Below, piece by piece: positions 1 through 7,814 of a stretch of 64,000 bases of DNA (the first letter of the stretch is position 1; each line of letters begins with the position of its first letter). The stretch covers positions 1 through 64,000 of the forward strand of contig JAEWLQ010000079.1 of assembly GCA_023457495.1 (NCBI GenBank), in the 5' to 3' direction. The DNA is from Pseudomonadota bacterium (GTDB lineage Bacteria; Pseudomonadota; Gammaproteobacteria; Steroidobacterales; Steroidobacteraceae). The notes under the pieces were generated by a model. It saw nothing but the letters and a program-made list of their open reading frames with translations, was not told where the DNA came from and searched no databases. Made by a program: the position numbers and the translations under genes.

Positions 1-697
1 CCACGGCGCCGACGCCGAGTCCCATGCCCACGCCGGCGCCCGCACCCGCGGCCATGCCGCCGCCGCCGCCGCCAGCCCGCTCGCCGACCGCCTTCCCGCC
101 ATCCTTGCCATCTCGGCTGGAGACGCCCCCGGGACGGGCGGGCCCCTGCCTGGGAATCACGACATCCGCCGCGATCGGATCCAGGTCGAGCACCGAGCGG
201 ATGAACTCCCGCAACGAAACGACGAGCTCGTGCATGTGCACCGGCCGCCCGGATGCCAGCTCGCCCGCGGCACAGGCCGCGAGGCGTACGTGCTCCTCCG
301 TGCCCAGCAAGATGATGTCGGAGAGCGCGGCCTCGACCGCATCGCGGATGCGGCGAGATCGGTCGGTGCTTTCAAGGGCCGGAGTCGGGAGCGGGGCGTA
401 GGCGTCCGCTTCGCGGCGGCGCAGGTCGCTCAAGTGCGTGGGATCGACCGCCAAGTCGCCCGTGAACGATCCGCCCAGCGTCTTGTAGGCCGCGATGAGC
501 GTGCGCAGACGTTCGTTGATCTGGCGATTTTCCCGCTCGCGACGCTGCTGGATCGTCTGCATGACCAGCAACCGGATGCCCACGCCCAGCAGGGTGATGA
601 TGGCGAGGCCGAGAAGGGTCGAGAGCACCGCCTCCCAGGAGCTGAAATCGAAACCGCGCATGCCGGCATTGTTGCTGCGCATCGCGCGCGTGCACAT
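1..697 (-). CDS. membrane-anchored protein of unknown function (C-terminus off the left edge)
   Basis: Reading leftwards from an ATG at 697, directly after an in-frame TGA, the frame stays open to the window edge (about 232 residues seen). In-frame ATGs at 682 and 661 are alternative starts; none has a strong Shine-Dalgarno. After a short N-terminus there is one hydrophobic segment (roughly residues 20-45, core LLGLAIITLLGVGIRLLV), then an arginine/glutamine-rich stretch (QQRRERENRQINERLR) and a soluble domain of about 130 residues. The visible end is very glycine/alanine-rich with several poly-Gly runs, as in flexible tails. The layout suggests a single-pass inner-membrane protein with a cytoplasmic domain. 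I do not recognise the family. It is divergent from the acetyltransferase gene at 746. Confidence 0.6.
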   Translation of the reverse strand, partial: MCTRAMRSNNAGMRGFDFSSWEAVLSTLLGLAIITLLGVGIRLLVMQTIQQRRERENRQINERLRTLIAAYKTLGGSFTGDLAVDPTHLSDLRRREADAYAPLPTPALESTDRSRRIRDAVEAALSDIILLGTEEHVRLAACAAGELASGRPVHMHELVVSLREFIRSVLDLDPIAADVVIPRQGPARPGGVSSRDGKDGGKAVGERAGGGGGGMAAGAGAGVGMGLGVGAV

Positions 698-745
698 TCA
701 CGGAAGTCCCATGTTGATGTCGGCCGATGTCAGTTAGGCTCGGCC

Positions 746-1243
746 GTGATTTCGATTTCCGTCGGAACGACGAAAGATGCGCGCGCACTCGCGGCCTTGC
801 GCACGCGCGTGGCGCGCGACATGACCCGTCAGTTCGGCGAAGGGCATTGGTCCGCCTGCCCGAAGGTCGCGGAAGTCCTGCGCCAGGTGCGCGCATCGCA
901 TGTGCTGGCGGCCCGTCTCGACGGCGAGATCGTCGGCACGGTCCGGTTGTCGCTGGCCAAACAATGGGCCATCGACGCGAGCGCATTCACGCCCGCCAAA
1001 ACCGCGCTGTATGTGCTGGGGCTCGCGACCGCGCCGGAAGTTCGCGGACGCGGAGTCGGGCGCGCGTTGGTCGAAGCGGCGAAGGACAAGGCGCGGTCCT
1101 GGCCCGCGCAGGCGTTGTGGCTGGATGCGTACGATCATCCCGCGGGCGCGGGGCCTTTCTACCTGGCGTGCGGGTTTCGCGAGGTCGGGCCCAGCACGAA
1201 TGGCGTCGTGCCACTCATCTTCTATGAGTGGTTGGTGGGTTGA
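746..1243 (+). CDS. GNAT-family N-acetyltransferase
   Basis: The 165-residue protein carries the GNAT acetyl-CoA binding signature: beta-4 VLGLATAPEVRGRGVGRAL (the R/Q-x-x-G-x-G/A loop) around residues 92-110, followed by an alpha helix and a terminal FYLACGFREVG block typical of beta-6/7. The family transfers an acetyl group from acetyl-CoA to an amine; the substrate cannot be told from sequence. The frame is open far upstream, but a GTG at 746 is the first start that leaves a normal-length GNAT domain. An ATG at about 821 would cut into the N-terminal strand. It is divergent from the membrane protein on its left and convergent with the SRAP gene on its right. Confidence 0.8.
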   Translation: MISISVGTTKDARALAALRTRVARDMTRQFGEGHWSACPKVAEVLRQVRASHVLAARLDGEIVGTVRLSLAKQWAIDASAFTPAKTALYVLGLATAPEVRGRGVGRALVEAAKDKARSWPAQALWLDAYDHPAGAGPFYLACGFREVGPSTNGVVPLIFYEWLVG

Positions 1244-1258
1244 GATCCGGCGCCGGCG

Positions 1259-2188
1259 TCAGGCCGCCATCACTTCGTGTTCGTAATACGGCGCCTGGCG
1301 ATCCGCGAGAATCTTCTGCAGCTCCTCGACCGAACGGCCCGCGGGCGAAAGCCACGTATCGAGATTCTCCGCCTTGAGGTTCACGATCATCCGATCATGA
1401 CCCGCGGCCGCGACCTCCGCCGGCGGCTCATCGGTGATCGCCGCGAAGGACAGCAGCGGCGCGCCGCCTTTCGGATCTATCCACTTCGAATACAGGCACG
1501 CGATCAGCATCGTACCCGCCGGCTTCGGAATGAAATGCAGCACCTGGTTCTTGCCCTCGCGATCGACGTTCTCGAAGAACGAGTCGACCAGCATCACCGC
1601 GTGCGAGAAGCCGAACTGCTCGCGCCAGTATTTGCCCAGGCTGTCGCGCCGCGCGTTGTAGAGACCCGGTAGTTTGCGGTCGATGAATGCGGGCTCGTTG
1701 GGCTTGCGGCAGTGATACCGCGCGAGCCGCATGACACGGCGGTCGCCGTCCTGCATCACGATGGGCGCGTAGTGCATCGGGAAGATGCGCGCTTCGGCCG
1801 GGTGAGGCTTCTCGGCTTTCAATCGATCGAGCCGCGTCAAAGCCTTCTCTATCTTGTCGGCCGCGATGCGTTTGCTTTCGGTCGCGGCCTTCGTGGTCTT
1901 GGTCGCGAGCGTGCGCTCGGCGTCGGCCAGGCGCTTTTTCTGCGCGAACACTTCGCGCTCGAGCTTCGTGGTCTCGGCGGCGCGGTACTCGTCGATCATC
2001 GATTTGATCTTGCGCTCCGCGTCCGTCTTCGGCTGATCGAACCAGCGCTCGACCGCGCGCGGAATCCGAATGCTGGAATCCGCGAAACGCGCGCCGAAGA
2101 TTTCGACGAACTGGTCGATGTCCATCTCCGCGCCGGTTTCGCGCAGGTATTTCGTATAGGCGGACTGGATTTGAGCGGAATAACACAT
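1259..2188 (-). CDS. SRAP-domain abasic-site DNA-protein crosslinking protein (HMCES/YedK family), with long helical insert
   Basis: The protein begins Met-Cys (MCYSAQ). After Met removal Cys2 is the SRAP catalytic nucleophile that crosslinks to abasic sites in single-stranded DNA. The conserved Asn (YNARRDSL, about residue 180) and the active-site His (GHDRMIV, about residue 265) are both present. At 309 residues it is longer than a typical YedK (about 220). The extra length is a charged, probably coiled-coil insert around residues 50-125. It lies 14 bp downstream of the CehA-like gene on the same strand, so the two may be co-transcribed. The family protects replication forks at abasic sites and the role is cytoplasmic. 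Confidence 0.88.
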   Translation of the reverse strand: MCYSAQIQSAYTKYLRETGAEMDIDQFVEIFGARFADSSIRIPRAVERWFDQPKTDAERKIKSMIDEYRAAETTKLEREVFAQKKRLADAERTLATKTTKAATESKRIAADKIEKALTRLDRLKAEKPHPAEARIFPMHYAPIVMQDGDRRVMRLARYHCRKPNEPAFIDRKLPGLYNARRDSLGKYWREQFGFSHAVMLVDSFFENVDREGKNQVLHFIPKPAGTMLIACLYSKWIDPKGGAPLLSFAAITDEPPAEVAAAGHDRMIVNLKAENLDTWLSPAGRSVEELQKILADRQAPYYEHEVMAA

Positions 2189-2202
2189 GCTGGGTACCCT
2201 GG

Positions 2203-3801
2203 TTATCGCGGCAGTGCTTCCTTCGATCGCGCACCCAGCTTTGCTCGGGCGGTGCTTACATCGCGCAGGAGCGCCGGAAGCAACGCGGGCGCCGCCGCCC
2301 GCTTGGCGAACTGTTCGAATGCCGTGAGCATACGTTCCGCCTCCGCGAACGATTCCGACACCGCGGCGCCACGGCCGTCGACCGTGACGTACATCGGGCT
2401 CGTGTGTGCAAATCGCAGGTTGCTCGGCCTTACGCGCAACAAATCCTCGTCGCTCCCGTCGGAGTACCGAGCCAGCTCCGCATCGCTGAGGAGATCGTCA
2501 CGGGCCGTGGCCCTGACTGCGATCCAGGCGCCTTCACGAACGTTGATGCGTACGTCTTCGGCGAGCTTCCGTTTTCCAGTTACATCGAAGGCGTAGCGGA
2601 CTTCGCCATTGACGATCACTTCGAGCCTTTCCAGCGGCATGTCGGACTCAGCTGCAACGCGCAGCGTCACTTCACCGCCTTGCTTCGAGAGCGAAATCGT
2701 ATCGCCAGGTTCCTCTCCCGTGCCGGCGCGCAGGTCGAGGATGGGTCCGTTGGTCACGAAGTTTCGCCCCTCGGCCCAGGCGCGGTAGAAATCCGCGATC
2801 GAAGCGTCCTTGTTCACCCTGACGTAGGCGCGATTGAACCCGGGAGGGTTCTCCTTCACGCCGGTGGCGCTACCCGCGCCGGCCGCCAGCCGCAGTCCGA
2901 GGTTGAGCAGTCGATAGTAGGTTTCCGTGTTCATCCGGTACATGCCTTCCGGCGTGTCCGGGTAGATAGGAAACCCTTCGAGCTCCAGCAGATTCGAATA
3001 GCGTCCACGTGGCAGGAACCGATGCATGTGGAAGAGGTTGTTGGCGATGTTGACCACATCCACCTGGCCCAGCAACGCGCCGAGGAGTACCTCGCGCGAC
3101 CAGCCGGCCTGGTAGTGAACGATCGCACCCACCGAGCGTGCATCGCGGATGTACGGCAGGTTCGGGCTGAGCGGATCGGACGCGACGCCGACAGGGCGCG
3201 AGCCACCGGTTAGATAGACCGCGCCCCAGTCATACTCGACCTCGGCATCGAATACGGTCGTCGGCACGCGCCAGGGGGCTCGCCCGAGTTCGTGAACGGA
3301 AGCCTTGCCAGCGGGCGCGACGCGCTCGGCATCCGGGCCGTTCCACCAGCTCAGCGATGTGCCGAAGTCGAGATCCTCGGCGGGCAACATCGCCGCCAAT
3401 CGGCCGGCGCCTTCATGGAGATGATTCTCGCCGCGCGCAAAACCGCGCGATCGCATGTCGATCCAGCGCGAGAGCACGACGCGCTCGGTGGCGCCGGATG
3501 TCGGGACCGTGATCTGCCGTTTGGCACGCCGGTACTCGAGACCCCGTTCCGCGCGCAGTTCTACCGCACCCGCAGGAACATCCACGACGACCGTCCCCTG
3601 TGCGTACAACCAGCGATCGTCGCCAATCGTCATTACGACCGCCGCCTCGGGCAGCACAGCCTCTCCGCCTGCCGGCCGCACCAGGATGCGCGCGGGAAGC
3701 GGAGCGCCCGCTTCATCGACGAGTTCGATGCGCAGCGGCGCCGCGGTGGAAACGGAGATCAAGCCGAATGAAAGCGTGAGCAGTGTCGTGAGTCGTTTCA
3801 T
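2203..3801 (-). CDS. secreted CehA/McbA-type (PHP-like) metallohydrolase family protein
   Basis: The start at 3801 gives a clear signal peptide (MKRLTTLLTLSFGLISVSTA-A); the frame runs 29 codons further upstream, but that part has no export signal. The mature protein (about 510 residues) has an N-terminal beta-rich region, then a block with GENHLHEGAG around residue 150 and WNG plus the histidine-bearing LFHMHRFLP further on. The layout resembles the CehA/McbA family of metal-dependent hydrolases. A late beta domain (about residues 370-450) contains RLEVIVNG and ends with a helical tail. The assignment rests on overall pattern and a few metal-ligand-like histidines, so the substrate is unknown. 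It follows the DUF1993 gene by 4 bp and precedes the SRAP gene by 14 bp. Confidence 0.6.
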   Translation of the reverse strand: MKRLTTLLTLSFGLISVSTAAPLRIELVDEAGAPLPARILVRPAGGEAVLPEAAVVMTIGDDRWLYAQGTVVVDVPAGAVELRAERGLEYRRAKRQITVPTSGATERVVLSRWIDMRSRGFARGENHLHEGAGRLAAMLPAEDLDFGTSLSWWNGPDAERVAPAGKASVHELGRAPWRVPTTVFDAEVEYDWGAVYLTGGSRPVGVASDPLSPNLPYIRDARSVGAIVHYQAGWSREVLLGALLGQVDVVNIANNLFHMHRFLPRGRYSNLLELEGFPIYPDTPEGMYRMNTETYYRLLNLGLRLAAGAGSATGVKENPPGFNRAYVRVNKDASIADFYRAWAEGRNFVTNGPILDLRAGTGEEPGDTISLSKQGGEVTLRVAAESDMPLERLEVIVNGEVRYAFDVTGKRKLAEDVRINVREGAWIAVRATARDDLLSDAELARYSDGSDEDLLRVRPSNLRFAHTSPMYVTVDGRGAAVSESFAEAERMLTAFEQFAKRAAAPALLPALLRDVSTARAKLGARSKEALPR

Positions 3802-3805
3802 GTCA

Positions 3806-4318
3806 TCAGGCGGCGGCGGGCCGCTTCGACTGCACGCCCAGATAGTCACGCTTGCCGACGGACACGCCGTTGTGACGCAGGAGCGCATACGCCGTCGTGA
3901 GGTGGAAGTAGAAATTCGGAATCGTGTGCTCGATGAAGTAGTCGGCGCCCGTCATCCATTCGCCTTTCCAGCGCGGCTGGCTCACGACGCGCGTGGCGGC
4001 GCTGTCGAAGTCATCCGGCACAAGCCCGTCCAGCAGTGTGATGGTCGAGCGCACCCGCGCCTGGAGCTCCGCCAGGGTTTTTTCCGTGTCTTCCTGCGGC
4101 TGCACCGCCTTGCCGGTGAGGTAGCCCACGGAGAGCTTTACGGTGTCGCAGGCGATCTGCACCTGCCGCGCGAGCGGGAACTGGTCCGGCGCGAGTCGCA
4201 GGGTGGCGAAGACATCCGGGTCGAAATTTTTCGACTTGGCGTAATCGGTGGCCATGCCGAGCCACTTTTCGAGTTGGCCGAGCTGCTTTTTGAACTGGGA
4301 GAAGGTTTGGCTATACAT
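3806..4318 (-). CDS. DUF1993 family protein
   Basis: From the ATG at 4318 the product is 170 residues, the usual DUF1993 size. It shows the family's features: an early LGQLEKWLGMATDYAKSK helix, LAPDQFPLARQVQIACDT in the middle and IPNFYFHLTTAYALLRHNGV near the end. An upstream in-frame ATG at 4363 has a better Shine-Dalgarno-like GGGG but adds 15 residues unlike the family, so the start is uncertain. The fold is predicted to be a DinB-like four-helix bundle. The catalytic function is unknown. It is first in a possible three-gene unit with the CehA-like and SRAP genes. Confidence 0.78.
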   Translation of the reverse strand: MYSQTFSQFKKQLGQLEKWLGMATDYAKSKNFDPDVFATLRLAPDQFPLARQVQIACDTVKLSVGYLTGKAVQPQEDTEKTLAELQARVRSTITLLDGLVPDDFDSAATRVVSQPRWKGEWMTGADYFIEHTIPNFYFHLTTAYALLRHNGVSVGKRDYLGVQSKRPAAA

Positions 4319-4438
4319 GGGCGGCGAAGGTACGCGGTTTCCACGAGGCGTGGGAGTCGTCATGCAAACCCCGCGGCGGCTGTGAGAAATCGTCTGAATT
4401 TCAGCGACTTGGATTTCCTGACACTGGACCCAGGCGCA

Positions 4439-4469
4439 AAATGTCGATCCATCGCCCGACTGATCGGCC
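4439..4469 (+). promoter_or_regulatory. putative ECF42-type promoter of the first DGPF gene
   Basis: AAATGTCGATCC at 4439-4450 contains TGTCGA (4442-4447). It is followed after exactly 16 bases by TCGGCC (4464-4469), 48 bp ahead of the start codon at 4518. The same two blocks with the same spacing occur before the paralogous gene at 7815. From memory, TGTCGA is the -35 signature reported for ECF42 sigma factors, whose regulons contain DGPF-domain proteins. Confidence 0.6.
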
Positions 4470-4517
4470 ATCCATCGAACCCAACAACCGTTGGCACCTG
4501 AACGTGGGAGAACAACG

Positions 4518-4949
4518 ATGCGAGTCATGGTCATCCTGAAAGCCACCCCGAACAGCGAAGCGGGCGTGATGCCGAAGATGGAAGACATCGAAAAGACCAT
4601 CCGCTTCAACGAGGAGATGGTGAAGGCGGGGATCCTGAAGGGCGCCGATGGCCTCAAGCCCAGCAAGTTCGGCAAACGCGTCAGCTACCGGCCCAGCCGC
4701 AAGCCCTCGATCACGGATGGCCCGTTCGCCGAGACCAAGGAGCTCGTCGCCGGCTACTGGATCTGGGAAGTGAAGTCGATGGAGGAGGCGATGGAGTGGG
4801 CGATGCGCATCCCCGACCCGTCGCCGGGCCAGGAGTCCGATGTCGAGATCCGCCCGTTCTTCGGGCCGGAGGATTTCGGCGAGGAGTTCACGCCGGAGCT
4901 GCAGGAGCGGGTGGACGACATGCACCGGACGGTCGAGCCGAAGGGGTGA
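4518..4949 (+). CDS. YCII-related DGPF-domain protein (copy 1)
   Basis: This 143-residue protein has the full DGPF-domain signature: MRVMVILKAT at the N-terminus, then ITDGPFAETKELVAGYWIWEVKS around residues 67-90 and PGQESDVEIRPF. YCII/DGPF proteins form small dimeric alpha-beta barrels. Their function is uncertain, but they are often genomically and transcriptionally tied to ECF sigma factors. The start at 4518 follows GTGGGAG. A close paralogue lies at 7815-8255. No sigma gene of the matching type lies next to it, so control would be in trans. It is divergent from the DUF1993 gene. Confidence 0.87.
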   Translation: MRVMVILKATPNSEAGVMPKMEDIEKTIRFNEEMVKAGILKGADGLKPSKFGKRVSYRPSRKPSITDGPFAETKELVAGYWIWEVKSMEEAMEWAMRIPDPSPGQESDVEIRPFFGPEDFGEEFTPELQERVDDMHRTVEPKG

Positions 4950-5036
4950 CGTCCGAGCGGCCGGGACGTATCGTGGTGAGGGCGCGGCCGATGCCGATGG
5001 CGGCGCGCGCCCATCTCACGTGCCGGAAGGAGTTCC

Positions 5037-5360
5037 ATGCCGAAGCTGCAGCTACTTCGAATCCTGAGAATCGCGAAGGATGATCTCGGAGATCTGCGGC
5101 GCACGCTGGTGAAGGGTCCGCTCGCGGAGCGTGAGCCGGAGTGGCGAGAGTTTCAGGAAGCGATCGATTTGATCGACGCGGCGTTGAAGCAATCGGAGAA
5201 GAATCGGTTTCCCGAGGCGAAGAGATCCGTGTCGAAGGCGCTGGCGCTGACGGAGGGATTGAGCGCGAATTATCGGTCGCAGAATCCGGCGATTCGGGAT
5301 CCGTTCAATCGGACGACGGTGGCGTTGATTGAGGTTGGGAGGGAGTTGGGGCAGGGGTAA
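5037..5360 (+). CDS. small hypothetical protein
   Basis: A 107-residue, mostly alpha-helical, charged protein (MPKLQLLRILRIAKDDLGDL). It is preceded by a strong Shine-Dalgarno (GGAAGGAG, about 6 bp from the ATG). It has no signal peptide or membrane segment. The alternation of hydrophobic residues over residues 20-80 suggests a helical hairpin or bundle. I do not recognise a family. It lies 87 bp after the DGPF gene on the same strand and could be in its transcript. Confidence 0.6.
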   Translation: MPKLQLLRILRIAKDDLGDLRRTLVKGPLAEREPEWREFQEAIDLIDAALKQSEKNRFPEAKRSVSKALALTEGLSANYRSQNPAIRDPFNRTTVALIEVGRELGQG

Positions 5361-5429
5361 GACGCGCGTGAGTAGATAGGCGAATTGCCGGCACGCGCAC
5401 ATGGGCGAGTTGATGAAGTGGCTGACACA

Positions 5430-5447
5430 GTTGGGCTCGAACCCAAC
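5430..5447. other. tRNA T-arm-like palindrome (remnant, not a functional tRNA)
   Basis: GTTGGG-CTCGAA-CCCAAC is a perfect 6-bp stem with a T-loop-like centre. Read on the minus strand it is preceded by GGTCG and contains TTCGAG, as in a tRNA T-arm. No acceptor stem, D-arm or credible anticodon arm surrounds it. It sits in a 200-bp non-coding stretch before a transposase remnant, so it may be left from a site-specific integration. Confidence 0.3.
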
Positions 5448-5577
5448 GACCACGAGGCTCCGATTCACGGTCGACTATGAATTCGCTTTCGCGAATTGCG
5501 TGATGTTCTTGACGAGCTTCGTCAGAGATGCGGACTTGTGTCCGGCGTTCCAAGCAAGTTCCAGGGTCTTCGCCACG

Positions 5578-5769
5578 GGAAGAGAGTTTTTGTGCAGCTT
5601 CGCCTTCGCTACGCTCGCCGAGGCCCAGCAGGTCATCGATCGATGGCGAGAAGATTGCAATCGTGTGAGACCGCACAGCTGCCTCGGGAATCGAACCCTG
5701 AGCGAACTGATGAGGGAGCTCAACATCAACATCCCGGAGCTAATCACTACACAGCAACTGATCGAGTAG
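5578..5769 (+). pseudogene. C-terminal remnant of an IS3-type transposase (integrase core)
   Basis: The frame ending at the TAG at 5767-5769 contains LAEAQQVIDRWREDCNRVRP followed by HSCLGNRTLSEL. This is the conserved end of IS3-family OrfB integrases (normally ...W..DYN..RPHSALG..TP.EF). The DDE catalytic part upstream is missing: sequence before about 5578 gives no recognisable transposase in any frame. No terminal inverted repeats were seen. This is a degraded fragment and the adjacent stretch is probably old mobile-element debris. Confidence 0.72.
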
Positions 5770-5807
5770 AGGGGGCGGGTCAGCTCCCCTACCTGAACGG
5801 AGCCTAA

Positions 5808-6068
5808 ATGCGCCTCTTACCCTGTCGGTTTTCTAATCGGAACGACCGGCCTGATGAATTTGGATTCACCCTCGACAATGAAACGGGCGGCCTCGAAGCC
5901 GTCTTGGCCACCCTGGAGAAGAGCTGCACCCAAAAGTGGCAGGAGGCGGTCGCAAGTGACTCGGAAACCAAGCTAATACAAAGCCTTGCGGCTCAGTCAG
6001 CTCAGGTCGTCGGCATCAAAGTCAATCTGACGACGACCGATCCGCGCCGAGATGGGCGAGCTGGTTGA
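5808..6068 (+). CDS. doubtful small ORF in the accessory patch
   Basis: An 86-residue frame begins at an ATG preceded by GGAG (CGGAGCCTAA). Its composition is unremarkable (LDNETGGLEAVLATLEKSC in the middle) and no family is recognised. Its end overlaps the start of a second short frame at 6052. Because it follows a transposase remnant it may be a fragment of a disrupted gene. Confidence 0.3.
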   Translation: MRLLPCRFSNRNDRPDEFGFTLDNETGGLEAVLATLEKSCTQKWQEAVASDSETKLIQSLAAQSAQVVGIKVNLTTTDPRRDGRAG

Positions 6069-6183
6069 GGACGTCTTCAACCGGTTGCTCCTGGCCTATG
6101 GTGAGCGAAGCCGATTGCAGAATATTTTTACTCGGGTACTTGCTTTCCGGGAAAGTTGTGCCATCGTATTCCGCAAGCGCTAA
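6052..6183 (+). CDS. doubtful 43-residue ORF overlapping the previous one
   Basis: MGELVEDVFNRLLLAYGERS... is read in another frame, overlapping the end of the 5808 frame by 17 bp. Its amphipathic helix-like start suggests that the two frames could be one gene broken by a frameshift. There is no Shine-Dalgarno of note. Low confidence. Confidence 0.25.
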   Translation: MGELVEDVFNRLLLAYGERSRLQNIFTRVLAFRESCAIVFRKR

Positions 6184-6263
6184 CTACCTTGGTTGGCGCG
6201 CAGTAAGTTTGTTGGAGCCTCTGTGATTCAAGTGAAACGCATAGCAACCGAAAGGAGAGACAC

Positions 6264-6314
6264 ATGCCAGCCATGTGCCATGTCCTTTGTGTTTGCTACG
6301 TCGTTACCACCTAG
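6264..6314 (+). CDS. possible 16-residue leader peptide upstream of the secreted peptidase
   Basis: MPAMCHVLCVCYVVTT starts 5-6 bp after a near-perfect Shine-Dalgarno (AAAGGAGA) and stops 23 bp before the ATG of the peptidase gene, which has its own site (GGAGG). The peptide is short, hydrophobic and contains three cysteines. Its ribosome site is stronger than that of many real genes here. Translation is not proven. Confidence 0.4.
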   Translation: MPAMCHVLCVCYVVTT

Positions 6315-6337
6315 ATCACCATTACCGGAGGTTTCCA

Positions 6338-6997
6338 ATGTTCGTCTTCAAGCACTTCCTGGCTAGCCTGCTCGTCGCCGGCTCGACCTTCCTCACCGCC
6401 AATGTCGCCTACGCCTGGGATCCGATCCGCGATCTCACTGGCGAGAATTTGGGCAATCACCTGGACAACGCGCGCGATCGCACGCTCAATTCGATCAACA
6501 AGTTCATCGATGATCCGATCGAGTGGATCGTGACGCGCCCCGAGCGCCTGTTCACGGAAGTCTGCGCCTTCCCGACGCAGGTGATGAACTACAACTTCCG
6601 GGGCCAGGTCTCGGGCAATCACCAGATGTACAGCCTGCCGCCGCAACTGATCTACGACATCCAGCGCTTCTACAGCACTGATCTGTCGTCGGTCCGCTTC
6701 GCGGTGAATGTTCACACGTTCAATGGCAACGCCGTCACCATCGGCAACGCCATCTACTTCCCGCGCACCATCAATCTCAATAACCGCGGCGATTTGTTCT
6801 GGATGCTGCATGAGCTGGAGCACACTGTGCAATACCAGCACCGCCCGCGCGCGGCGAAGCTCTGCGAGTACACGCTAAAGGCTATCTCGCACATGTCCAC
6901 GACCAATCATGACTGGGAGCATGCGGCCGACCGCAAGGCGCACTTCGTGCTGCACCAGATCGACATGATGGTCGGCTACACGTACGGCATGCGCTAA
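6338..6997 (+). CDS. secreted HExxH metallopeptidase-like protein (DUF4157-like)
   Basis: A 219-residue protein with a Sec signal peptide (MFVFKHFLASLLVAGSTFLTANVAYA, cut after AYA). It carries the zinc-binding motif HELEHTVQY around residue 152-160 inside WMLHELEHTVQYQHR, with a downstream acidic DWEHAAD block that could supply the third ligand. The layout resembles DUF4157-type secreted zinc proteins. The start at 6338 has GGAGG 6 bp upstream; the frame is open further but that part is not signal-like. A GC-rich hairpin follows at 7009. Substrate unknown; likely periplasmic or extracellular. Confidence 0.75.
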   Translation: MFVFKHFLASLLVAGSTFLTANVAYAWDPIRDLTGENLGNHLDNARDRTLNSINKFIDDPIEWIVTRPERLFTEVCAFPTQVMNYNFRGQVSGNHQMYSLPPQLIYDIQRFYSTDLSSVRFAVNVHTFNGNAVTIGNAIYFPRTINLNNRGDLFWMLHELEHTVQYQHRPRAAKLCEYTLKAISHMSTTNHDWEHAADRKAHFVLHQIDMMVGYTYGMR

Positions 6998-7008
6998 CAA
7001 GCAGCAAC

Positions 7009-7030
7009 GGGGCCGGTCCTCACCGGCCCC
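7009..7030 (+). terminator. GC-rich hairpin after the peptidase gene
   Basis: A perfect 9-bp stem, GGGGCCGGT with ACCGGCCCC around a CCTC loop, starts 11 bp after the stop codon. It lacks a long T-tract, so it is a likely but not canonical terminator. Confidence 0.6.
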
Positions 7031-7463
7031 TCTACCGCTGAATTCTCATACCCGGTGGAGCTACTAATGTGTCTTCTGAGTAAGAGGCCGTCACGCCCCG
7101 AATAGAAGACAAAAAGAAGGGGCAGGGGCGATCTACGAGAACAAGAGCGGTGAGTAAATGTCGCGGATCAGCTCAAACGAACATCCGGAGCAGGTGCCGC
7201 AGCTCTTGTTGAAATGAGCCGAGCAACTCCAACCGACAAGGAGGAATGGGTCGCCGCATTGAGTACAAACAATCGCCGCTTCAGTTCTCGGTGGAGCAGG
7301 GGCAATTCGTTTAAGAGCTTCGTATCCAGCGCGCAGCCAGTCAGGTCACTGTATGAACGAAGAAAATGAATGCCGTCGAGCGACTGATCTTGTTAGTTTT
7401 CATGCTGCGAAAATGATCCGACCCAAAGTCTGCGTGGTTCTGCAGAGATGAATTGGGTCTCGG
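7031..7463. other. non-coding stretch with no recognised feature
   Basis: No frame with a credible start and ribosome site was found in either direction. The stretch is less GC-rich than its surroundings and lies between the peptidase terminator and the tRNA-Asn terminator. No direct repeat of the tRNA-Asn 3' end was seen. Confidence 0.5.
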
Positions 7464-7488
7464 AAAATCAGCGATTTAGTGTATCGCT
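7464..7488 (-). terminator. intrinsic terminator of tRNA-Asn
   Basis: On the minus strand AGCGAT and ATCGCT pair around a 7-base loop and are followed by GATTTT, 13 bp past the CCA end of the tRNA. Confidence 0.65.
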
Positions 7489-7501
7489 CGCTGTAACAAG
7501 T

Positions 7502-7577
7502 TGGCTCCCTGGGTTGGACTCGAACCAACGACCAACGGATTAACAGTCCGACGCTCTACCGACTGAGCTACCAGGGA
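7502..7577 (-). tRNA. tRNA-Asn (anticodon GTT)
   Basis: A complete 76-nt cloverleaf: acceptor TCCCTGG pairs with CCAGGGA, then discriminator G and an encoded CCA. The D-arm contains AGCTCAGTCGGTAGAGC, the anticodon loop reads CTGTTAA (anticodon GTT) and the T-arm has GGTTCGAGTCC. Confidence 0.96.
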
Positions 7578-7747
7578 ACCGAGAACCGGTGAAGGGCGCG
7601 CATTCTGGCGACGACGTCGGGCGGCGTCAAGCAATCCTCTCCGAATCAGCCACTTACGCCTGAAATACTTGACTTCGATCCTAGGGAATGGCGGTGTTTT
7701 GCCGCCCCGTTCGCGATCCGGGTGGCATTCGCGCGACAGGACCCGTG

Positions 7748-7778
7748 AAATGTCGATCCGGCCCGGGCCCGTTCGGCC
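7748..7778 (+). promoter_or_regulatory. putative ECF42-type promoter of the second DGPF gene
   Basis: AAATGTCGATCC (7748-7759) contains TGTCGA at 7751-7756, followed after 16 bases by TCGGCC at 7773-7778. The start codon is 36 bp further on. Both blocks and their spacing match the site at 4439-4469, while the bases between them differ. Confidence 0.62.
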
Positions 7779-7814
7779 AATAACCGAACCGGACATTTAT
7801 CCAAGGAGCAGACG

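Noticed and set aside
5400..5500. A functional tRNA gene on the minus strand
   Set aside because: Only a T-arm-like stem is present; acceptor, D-arm and a proper anticodon arm are missing.
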